From the NCBI GenBank assembly GCA_030610915.1, contig JAUWQS010000001.1, forward strand, positions 1-31,048: a stretch of 31,048 bases of DNA, given 5' to 3'. The DNA comes from Pseudomonadota bacterium (lineage in GTDB: Bacteria > Desulfobacterota > Syntrophia > Syntrophales > JADFWA01). The notes beneath the pieces are model-generated. The model was not told the origin of the DNA. It searched no databases and saw only the letters and a list, made by a program, of their open reading frames with translations. Position numbers and translations under genes: made by a program. This document shows, piece after piece, positions 23,805 through 30,118 of this stretch (the stretch's first letter is position 1; each line of letters begins with the position of its first letter).

Positions 23805-25594
23805 TACTTCAAGCACTTAAAGAATATTATGACCGTAAAGCAGCGGATACTGAATCTCAGATGGCACCGCCAGGTTTTGAATGGAAGGAGATGCCTTTTG
23901 TTATTGTGCTGAAGCCCGATGGTACACCTGTCAATATTGAAAAAACACATGAGATAGGAGGAAAATTTTATCTTGTCCCACAAGCTGTCAAAAAAACTAT
24001 TAATGTTGAAGCAAATCTCTTGTGGGACAACCCCGAATATGTTTTGGGTGTCGTATTGAAGGGTAAAAAACGTTCAGACAAAAAGACAGATGATGACATC
24101 AAAAAGCGTGTTTCAAAACAACACAATTCTTTTATAAAACGCATTGATAGTATTGGTGATATCCCAGATGCTGGTTTGCAAGCAGTAAAGCGATTTTTGC
24201 AGATAGAAAACAAGGTATCGCTGTTGCGGGCATTGGGTGAACCATGGGATAGGTTATTAGATTCTGGTTCGAATTTGACTTTTAAACTTGCTGGTGATTC
24301 CGTTCTTGTCTTGGAACGTCCAGCAGTAACATCAGCCATCCAGTCGGCGAATGAAGAAGCAACAGGAGAAATAATCACATGTATAGTCACCGGACAAAAA
24401 GACTACATACAATTGGTGCACCCACCCATTAGAAGAATTTTTGGTGGGAAAGCGGAAACAAACATAGTTTCCTTCAATCTCGATGCGTTTAAGTCTTACA
24501 GTAAGGATCAGGGCGCAAACGCCCCGATAGGCAAAACAGCGGCCTCTGCTTATACCAAAGCTTTGAATCATCTTCTTGCCAAAAACTCCACGCAGCGTAT
24601 GCAGGTGGGAGACGCTTCCACTGTTTTTTGGGCGGAAAAGGCAAATGATCTTGAGCAACAGCTTGCTGATTTTTTTGACGAGCCACGCAAAGATGATCCG
24701 GATCGTTGCGTCAGGGCAGTTGAAAGCCTTTTTAGATCAATAGAAAACGGCGCATTTATAACTGATGAAACCGAAAAAAACCGATTTTATGTCCTCGGTC
24801 TTTCACCGAATTCCTCTCGAATAGCCATCCGTTTCTGGATTGTTGGTACAATAGCTGAAATGGGGATTAAGATTTATCAACACTTTACGGATACTGAAAT
24901 TGTTCCGCCAAAAAACAACAAAAATGATTGGCCGAAATGGCAGTCGCTGAATGCGTTACTCGCCGCAACAGCAAATGAAACTAAATACGACAAGAACAAA
25001 CATAGTCTTGTTTATTACTGCGGTAGATATTTTGATGTAAAACCCAATCTTGCTGGCGACACCATGCGCGCCATTCTGGAAGGGCTCCCATATCCCCAAA
25101 CGTTGCTTCAGACCGCCATCCGCCGTATCCGTGCGGAGCATGAAATCACATATTCCCGAGCGGCTCTGATCAAAGCCTGCATTAACCGGTCAACTCGTTT
25201 CAAAAACACAAACATAAAGGAGGAACTTAAAATGAGCCTGGATGAAAACAACACCAACATTGGTTACAGGCTGGGCCGTCTTTTTGCCACGCTGGAAAAA
25301 ATTCAACAGGAGGCGAATCCCGGCATCAATACCACAATCCGTGACCGGTTCTATGGGGCTGCATCCGGCACTCCGGTTGCTGTCTTCGGCAATTTGATGC
25401 GTTTAAAAAATCATCACTTAGCTAAACTTGGAAGTGCCGGGCGACGGGTCTTTTTTGAAAAACGATTAGGTCAAATCATAGATGGAGTCGAAGCCAAAAT
25501 CGCCTTTCCGGCACATCTGAACCTTGAGGATCAGGGACGCTTTGCCATAGGCTATTATCATCAGATGCAGGATTTTTTCATTAAGAAAAACTAA
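23801..25594 (+). CDS. cas8c: Cas8c, large subunit of type I-C Cascade
   Basis: The 597-residue Csd1-family protein starts MILQALKEYYDRKA and includes the characteristic SFNLDAFKSYSKDQGANAPI and WIVGTIAEM-type stretches (residues about 225-360). Cas8c recognises the PAM and helps open the target duplex. It is coupled to cas5c by an ATGA overlap. A strong internal ribosome binding site and ATG at 25232 divide off the C-terminal 120 residues, which in characterised I-C systems are also made separately as Cas11c. The length is normal for the family. The gap to cas7c is 37 bp. Confidence 0.93.
   Translation: MILQALKEYYDRKAADTESQMAPPGFEWKEMPFVIVLKPDGTPVNIEKTHEIGGKFYLVPQAVKKTINVEANLLWDNPEYVLGVVLKGKKRSDKKTDDDIKKRVSKQHNSFIKRIDSIGDIPDAGLQAVKRFLQIENKVSLLRALGEPWDRLLDSGSNLTFKLAGDSVLVLERPAVTSAIQSANEEATGEIITCIVTGQKDYIQLVHPPIRRIFGGKAETNIVSFNLDAFKSYSKDQGANAPIGKTAASAYTKALNHLLAKNSTQRMQVGDASTVFWAEKANDLEQQLADFFDEPRKDDPDRCVRAVESLFRSIENGAFITDETEKNRFYVLGLSPNSSRIAIRFWIVGTIAEMGIKIYQHFTDTEIVPPKNNKNDWPKWQSLNALLAATANETKYDKNKHSLVYYCGRYFDVKPNLAGDTMRAILEGLPYPQTLLQTAIRRIRAEHEITYSRAALIKACINRSTRFKNTNIKEELKMSLDENNTNIGYRLGRLFATLEKIQQEANPGINTTIRDRFYGAASGTPVAVFGNLMRLKNHHLAKLGSAGRRVFFEKRLGQIIDGVEAKIAFPAHLNLEDQGRFAIGYYHQMQDFFIKKN
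25232..25594 (+). CDS. cas11c: Cas11c small subunit from an internal start within cas8c
   Basis: AAAGGAGGAACTTAAA lies directly before an in-frame ATG (codon 478 of cas8c), a far better Shine-Dalgarno than expected inside a gene. The product would be 120 residues, beginning MSLDENNTNIGYRLGRLFAT and mostly helical, ending MQDFFIKKN. In studied type I-C systems this helical C-terminal part is translated separately to give the small subunits that line the Cascade belly. Known for the family; here inferred from the internal signal and position. Confidence 0.8.
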   Translation: MSLDENNTNIGYRLGRLFATLEKIQQEANPGINTTIRDRFYGAASGTPVAVFGNLMRLKNHHLAKLGSAGRRVFFEKRLGQIIDGVEAKIAFPAHLNLEDQGRFAIGYYHQMQDFFIKKN

Positions 25595-25631
25595 AAGAAT
25601 GAATAACAAACATCATTAAGGAGGAAAAAAA

Positions 25632-26729
25632 ATGAACAACCCCATCAAAAACCGTTATGATTTTGTGCTTGTTTTCGACGTAAAAGACGGCAACCCAAAC
25701 GGCGATCCAGATGCCGGCAATTTGCCGCGTATTGACCCGGAAACCGGGCATGGTCTGGTTACTGACGTTTGCCTTAAACGGAAGGTAAGAAACTATGTTC
25801 AGATTATAAAGGAGTTCAAAAAACCTTACGACATTTATATCAAAGAAAAGGCCGTTCTTGGACGGGCTCATTTTGAAACCTTCCGTGAACTTGGCATCAG
25901 CACTGGAGAAGAATCCAGAAAATCCGTTCCAAAGGAATTGTCGGAAGCATTTGGAGAGCTATCTTTACCGGAAGGGCTATCTTTTATAGAAAGTGAGAAT
26001 GAGGATGGAGGCGAGCTTATTGTTGCCCCGGATGCCGATAAGAAAGTAATAAAAGGATGGTTGAAAGAAGAAAAGCCCGATAATGAAATTTCTAAACTCA
26101 TTAACACTGCTCTCAAAGGTGCTAAACCTCGCCGTCCAACAGCCGAAGAAACGAGCCGAGGCCGTGAAAGGATGTGTAAAAACTTTTATGATATACGAAC
26201 ATTTGGCGCGGTTCTCTCTCTTAAATCCGCCCCAAACTGTGGTCAGGTGCGCGGGCCGATACAGTTGACTTTCGGCAGATCAGCCGAACCTATTGTCACA
26301 CTGGAGCATTCTATTACCCGCATGGCCGTCGCAACTGAAGCCGAGGCGGAAAAACAGCAGGGGGATAATCGGACAATGGGACGAAAGAACACCGTCCCTT
26401 ATGGTCTCTATGTTGCCCATGGATTTGTTTCCGCACATCTGGCGGCGCAGACTGGGTTCGGCGAAGATGATCTCAACTTACTATGGGAAGCCCTGTGCAA
26501 CATGTTTGAAAATGATCGATCTGCCGCGCGTGGGCTCATGTCAACACAGAAACTGATCATTTTCAAGCATGACTCTGCACTTGGCAATGCCCCGGCACAC
26601 TCGTTATTCAAGCGTGTCAACTTAGCCCGAAAAGATGACTCCAAACCGGCTCGTGATTTTAGTGATTATGAACTCAAAATCGACGAAAATAACTTGCCGG
26701 CAGGGGTTAGCATCATTAAGCGACCTTAA
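25632..26729 (+). CDS. cas7c: Cas7c (Csd2), backbone subunit of type I-C Cascade
   Basis: The protein begins with [20 protein letters not shown], the hallmark of Csd2, and includes [13 protein letters not shown] and [10 protein letters not shown]. Cas7 polymerises along the crRNA spacer. TAAGGAGGAAAAAAA before the ATG is a strong ribosome binding site, fitting a subunit needed in several copies. At 365 residues it is longer than the roughly 280-300 usual for this family; the extra length lies at about residues 85-165 and is rich in charged residues. It is the last interference gene; a foreign-looking segment separates it from cas4. Confidence 0.94.
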   Translation: MNNPIKNRYDFVLVFDVKDGNPNGDPDAGNLPRIDPETGHGLVTDVCLKRKVRNYVQIIKEFKKPYDIYIKEKAVLGRAHFETFRELGISTGEESRKSVPKELSEAFGELSLPEGLSFIESENEDGGELIVAPDADKKVIKGWLKEEKPDNEISKLINTALKGAKPRRPTAEETSRGRERMCKNFYDIRTFGAVLSLKSAPNCGQVRGPIQLTFGRSAEPIVTLEHSITRMAVATEAEAEKQQGDNRTMGRKNTVPYGLYVAHGFVSAHLAAQTGFGEDDLNLLWEALCNMFENDRSAARGLMSTQKLIIFKHDSALGNAPAHSLFKRVNLARKDDSKPARDFSDYELKIDENNLPAGVSIIKRP

Positions 26730-26763
26730 TGGAATGACATAAAAACAGACGAGGTGGCCCAAA

Positions 26764-26856
26764 ATGCCTGACCAGATGGTGCAGGCGGCGCGTAGCGGAA
26801 AGCAGAACATTGTAGAAGGCTGTATGGCATCCGAAACTTGTTCGGGGCAACTGTAG
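26764..26856 (+). pseudogene. Fragment of a four-helix-bundle suffix (S23-like) protein gene
   Basis: A 30-codon frame reads MPDQMVQAARSGKQNIVEG and then drifts to a stop. The string DQMVQAARSGKQNIVEG is typical of the N-terminal half of four-helix-bundle suffix proteins, relatives of the rRNA intervening-sequence (S23) proteins, which are normally well over 100 residues. An in-frame stop lies a few codons upstream, so both ends are lost. It sits between cas7c and the Bro-N gene. This is recognition by eye; function is not expected. Confidence 0.5.
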
Positions 26857-26879
26857 GGCCAGGAAGATAAGGAGGGAAG

Positions 26880-27713
26880 ATGGAAACGAATATCGCCGTA
26901 TTCAGGGGTAAAGGAATCAGGAAGACGATTCACAACAATGAGTGGTGGTTTTCGGTTGCCGATGTTGTTGAGGTATTGACGGATAGCACAGATTGCCGCC
27001 AATACATAAAAAAAATGCGACAACGTGATTTGGAATTGAATTCCTACTGGGGTACAATTTGTACCCCCCTTCGTCTAAAAGCCCTTGATGGCAAGATGCG
27101 CAAAACCAACTGCGCCAACACCGAGGGCATCTTCCGCATCATTCAGTCCGTCCCATCCCCGAAAGCGGAGCCCTTCAAGCGGTGGCTGGCAAAGGTCGGC
27201 TATGAGCGGGTTCAGGAAATAGAAGACCCGGAACTGGCAACCAAAAGAACCCGCGCTCTGTATAAGGCGAAAGGTTATTCTGACGACTGGATTGAGAAGC
27301 GAATGCGCGGCATCGCCATCAGAGATGAGCTTACAGACGAGTGGAAGAAGAGGGAGGTAAGGCGCGAGAAGGAATACGCGATACTAACCGCCGAAATCGC
27401 AAAAGCCGCCTTTGGTGTTACGCCCGGCGAACACAAAAAGTTTAAGGGGCTGATTCGGGAAAACCTCAGGGACCATATGACGGATCTTGAATTGATTTTT
27501 TCCATGCTTGGAGAGGCTGCTACGACTGAGATAACGCGGGTGGATGATGCAAAGGGTTTTCAGGAAAGCAAGCATGCTGCTCACAAGGGTGGAGAGGTTG
27601 CAGGGAAGGCGAGAAAAGACCTGGAACAAAAGACCCGCAAGAAGGTTGTCTCCTCCGAGAACTATCTGGACATTCCTCAGAAAAGACGGAAACAGTTGAA
27701 TGAAAAGGAGTAA
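26880..27713 (+). CDS. Bro-N domain protein, phage antirepressor-like, inserted in the cas operon
   Basis: This 277-residue protein has an N-terminal Bro-N domain (about 1-110: IAVFRGKGIRKTIHNNEWWF, SVADVVEVLT, YIKKMRQRD, CANTEGIFRIIQSVPSP). A conserved C-terminal part (about 145-260: EYAILTAEIAKAAFG, LRDHMTDLELIF, GGEVAGKARKDLE) is common in stand-alone bacterial Bro-N genes. Bro-N proteins bind DNA and include phage antirepressors. ATAAGGAGGGAAG precedes the ATG, so it is well translated. It lies in the cas direction between cas7c and cas4, where canonical type I-C operons have nothing. It may be a passenger, or a regulator controlling the cas genes; no direct evidence decides this. Confidence 0.8.
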   Translation: METNIAVFRGKGIRKTIHNNEWWFSVADVVEVLTDSTDCRQYIKKMRQRDLELNSYWGTICTPLRLKALDGKMRKTNCANTEGIFRIIQSVPSPKAEPFKRWLAKVGYERVQEIEDPELATKRTRALYKAKGYSDDWIEKRMRGIAIRDELTDEWKKREVRREKEYAILTAEIAKAAFGVTPGEHKKFKGLIRENLRDHMTDLELIFSMLGEAATTEITRVDDAKGFQESKHAAHKGGEVAGKARKDLEQKTRKKVVSSENYLDIPQKRRKQLNEKE

Positions 27714-27719
27714 GGCGCC

Positions 27720-27880
27720 ATGATGGACAATCCGCAAAACAAACAAAGCGCAGGGTGCTCAAAGACCTTCAGGCGCAAGGGGTTATCGAATGCCTTGGCC
27801 GTGGCAGAAATGCAAAATGGAATAAAACAGGGAATTAGGTAATAACAATTAATATGGGTAATAAATCAGGTAATAAGTGA
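27720..27880 (+). pseudogene. Remnant of a winged-helix type C-terminus
   Basis: One frame reads RRVLKDLQAQGVIECLGRGR then NAKWNKTGN and a stop at 27836-27838. It remains open after that stop to 27880 (VITINMGNKSGNK). The pattern of a recognition helix followed by a GRGR wing resembles the C-terminal winged helix of ATP-binding transcriptional regulators. The ATG ATG at 27720 is in a different frame and would give an unrelated 40-residue product, so a frameshift is likely. It is probably a relic left beside the Bro-N gene. Confidence 0.4.
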
Positions 27881-27884
27881 CGAT

Positions 27885-28517
27885 ATGTACACTGAAGACG
27901 ATCTTCTCCCTATTTCCGCCTTGCAGCATCTGATTTTCTGCGAGCGGCAGTGCGCCTTGATTCATATCGAGCAGGCGTGGGCTGAAAACCTGTTCACCGC
28001 GGAAGGTAGAATCATGCACGAGCATGTCCACGCGGAAGACCGTGCATCGAGGGGAAATGTTCGCATTGAGTATGGTATGTCTCTTCGTTCATTGCGGTTG
28101 GGGCTGATCGGGAAGGCGGACGTTGTGGAATTTCACCGCCAGGCGGATGGTTCCTGGCAGCCATTCCCAGTGGAATACAAACGCGGCAAGCCGAAAAAGG
28201 ACAACAGCGACAAGGTTCAACTCTGCGCCCAGGCGCTTTGCCTAAAAGAAATGATGGATGTTGCGGTTACTGACGGAGCGCTTTTTTATGGCAAGACAAG
28301 ACGCAGGCTCGATGTTGTACTTGACGGCGCTTTAAGGAATTTGACGGAAGAGACTGCAATGCGGCTGCATGAGTTGATTGAATCCGGGCATACACCGAGG
28401 CCGGTTTACGCAAAGAAGTGTGACAGTTGTTCGCTGGCCGGTATGTGTCTGCCCAAAACAGTGGGTAAGGGAAAATCTGCGAAGCGGTATTTGTCGGGAG
28501 TGGTGAGGGAATTATGA
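27885..28517 (+). CDS. cas4: Cas4, RecB-like Fe-S exonuclease of CRISPR adaptation
   Basis: The 210-residue protein has the Cas4 Fe-S cluster ligands C19 and C179, C182, C188 (CDSCSLAGMC). The RecB nuclease residues are H45, D79, E97 and K99 (VEYKRGK). Cas4 trims prespacers and sets PAM choice and orientation with Cas1-Cas2. The ribosome binding site is weak, and the upstream region contains a gene remnant, so expression may have been altered by the insert. Its stop overlaps the cas1 start by four bases (ATGA). Confidence 0.94.
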   Translation: MYTEDDLLPISALQHLIFCERQCALIHIEQAWAENLFTAEGRIMHEHVHAEDRASRGNVRIEYGMSLRSLRLGLIGKADVVEFHRQADGSWQPFPVEYKRGKPKKDNSDKVQLCAQALCLKEMMDVAVTDGALFYGKTRRRLDVVLDGALRNLTEETAMRLHELIESGHTPRPVYAKKCDSCSLAGMCLPKTVGKGKSAKRYLSGVVREL

Positions 28518-29545
28518 AACGACATCTCAATACGCTTTTTGTAACGACACAAGGGGCGTACCTTGCGAAAGAAGGGGAAACTGCCGTAGTAAAGGTGGAA
28601 AAGGAGATCCGGCTGCGTGTCCCGATTCATACAATTGGTGGAATTGTCTGCTTCGGAAATGTTGGGTGCAGTCCGTTTTTGATGGGCTTTTGCGCCGAAC
28701 GCGGTGTGGCGATCAGTTTTCTGTCCGAACATGGTCGTTTTCTGGCAAGAGTTCAGGGGCCGGTCTCCGGAAACGTTCTCTTGCGCAGGGAACAATATCG
28801 CAGGGCCGACGATCTTAATTTTTCCGCTCAAATGGCAAGAGCCGTGCTTACAGGCAAGATTGCCAACTGCCGCACAGTCTTGCGGCGGGCATTGAGAGAT
28901 CACGGTGATAAACCGGATGCTGACAAGATTCAACATGCGTCGAAACGACTTGCAGCTTCTCTAAAATCACTGGCACGGGAGGAATCCCTGGATGCGGTGC
29001 GCGGCATTGAAGGTGATGCCGCGCGTGCCTACTTCAACGTGTTTGATCATTTGATAACCTCCCAGAAAGAAGATTTTTCCTTTCACGAAAGAAACCGCCG
29101 GCCACCATTAGACAATGTGAACTGTCTGCTGTCGTTTATATATACGCTTGTTATGCATGATGTTCGCTCTGCCCTTGAAACGGTGGGGCTGGATCCGGCA
29201 GTCGGTTTTTTACACAGAGACCGTCCAGGCAGACCGGGGCTCGCGCTTGACATGATGGAAGAATTCAGGCCATTCATAGCAGATCGTATGGCTCTTTCTC
29301 TGATAAATCTGTCTCAGGTGCAGAAAAAGGGTTTTGATAAATCTGAATCCGGCGCTGTCCTGATGGACGATGAAACGAGAAAAACCCTTTTGGTTGCCTA
29401 TCAAAACAGAAAACAGGATGAGATCATGCATCCGTTTCTCAACGAAAAAGTTACCATCGGGCTGTTATTTCATACCCAGGCCTTATTACTGGCCCGTTAT
29501 CTTAGAGGTGATCTGGATGGGTATCCGCCATTTATCTGGAAATAA
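28514..29545 (+). CDS. cas1: Cas1 integrase (type I-C)
   Basis: The 343-residue protein has the type I-C Cas1 pattern (GCSPFLMGFCAERGVAISFL). The metal-binding active site is formed by E166 (GIEGDAARAYF), H234 (LHRDRPG) and the acidic D246/E249 (ALDMMEEFRP). With Cas2 it inserts new spacers next to the leader. It is coupled to cas4. The last codons ATCTGGAAATAA are followed by a 97-nt gap before cas2 that contains a degenerate CRISPR repeat; in most loci cas1 and cas2 nearly touch. Confidence 0.96.
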   Translation: MKRHLNTLFVTTQGAYLAKEGETAVVKVEKEIRLRVPIHTIGGIVCFGNVGCSPFLMGFCAERGVAISFLSEHGRFLARVQGPVSGNVLLRREQYRRADDLNFSAQMARAVLTGKIANCRTVLRRALRDHGDKPDADKIQHASKRLAASLKSLAREESLDAVRGIEGDAARAYFNVFDHLITSQKEDFSFHERNRRPPLDNVNCLLSFIYTLVMHDVRSALETVGLDPAVGFLHRDRPGRPGLALDMMEEFRPFIADRMALSLINLSQVQKKGFDKSESGAVLMDDETRKTLLVAYQNRKQDEIMHPFLNEKVTIGLLFHTQALLLARYLRGDLDGYPPFIWK

Positions 29546-29578
29546 AATCAAGAAGTCGGGCAATGAGTTTTATATTTT

Positions 29579-29614
29579 GTATCGCCCCAACACACGGGGG
29601 ACGTGGATTGAGGC
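29579..29614 (+). repeat. Degenerate CRISPR repeat between cas1 and cas2
   Basis: The sequence runs GTATCGCCCC, a 7-nt altered loop, GGGGG, then ACGTGGATTGAGGC. It matches the array repeat in the same orientation: TCGCCCC, GGGGG and CGTGGATTGA are exact, with a one-base insertion before CGTGG and AA changed to GG near the end. The CCCC/GGGG stem can still form. The 11-nt 3' part, the usual I-C crRNA 5' handle, keeps 9 of 11 bases. No second repeat follows before cas2. Confidence 0.7.
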
Positions 29615-29642
29615 ATCTGGAAATAGATAGAGAGGAGACAAT

Positions 29643-29933
29643 ATGTTTGTGCTGGTGAGCTATGATGTTGCCACGATTAAGGATGGGGGGCAGCGCCGTT
29701 TGCGCAGGGTGGCAAAGGCGTGTCTCGATTATGGACAGCGGGTTCAATACTCTGTTTTTGAGTGTATTGTTGACCCTGCACAGTGGACTGTGTTGCGGCA
29801 GAGGCTTATCAGTGAGATAGACCCTGAATCGGACAGCCTGAGATTTTACTTTCTGGGTTCCAACTGGAGACGCCGCGTAGAACATGTTGGAGCCAAGAAA
29901 ACCATTGATCAGGAGGGACCATTGATTGTCTAA
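29643..29933 (+). CDS. cas2: Cas2
   Basis: The 96-residue ferredoxin-fold protein starts MFVLVSYDVATIKDGGQRRL, with the conserved Asp8. It ends LGSNWRRRVEHVGAKKTIDQ, typical of I-C Cas2. It bridges two Cas1 dimers in the integration complex. AGAGAGGAGACAAT before the ATG is a good ribosome binding site; the sequence immediately upstream of it is the spacer-like tail of a degenerate CRISPR repeat. The array leader follows directly. Confidence 0.96.
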   Translation: MFVLVSYDVATIKDGGQRRLRRVAKACLDYGQRVQYSVFECIVDPAQWTVLRQRLISEIDPESDSLRFYFLGSNWRRRVEHVGAKKTIDQEGPLIV

Positions 29934-30118
29934 AAAATGTTATGCGAACCTGAAGTTCGCGTGAATTTCCCGGGAGGTTCGCATTGTGTGGGAGGTGTTG
30001 GAAATAAAGAGGTTGCAGAAATTGTTCTTTAACGATCAAATATATTATGCGCCGGAAGAAAGAGGTTCGCAAAAAGTGAGAAATAGTCTTATTAATTTTA
30101 ATTAGTTGCAGAATTACT
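29934..30118 (+). promoter_or_regulatory. CRISPR leader
   Basis: The 185-bp non-coding section between cas2 and the first repeat is AT rich in its second half. GCGAACCT (29944-29951) and AGGTTCGC (29975-29982) form an inverted repeat around TTTCCCGGG, and GAGGTTCGC recurs at about 30061-30069. Similar GCGAACC/GGTTCGC pairs are familiar next to I-C arrays. TTGTTC (30022-30027) and TATTAT (30043-30048) might be promoter boxes with 15-bp spacing, but this is weak. Confidence 0.7.
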
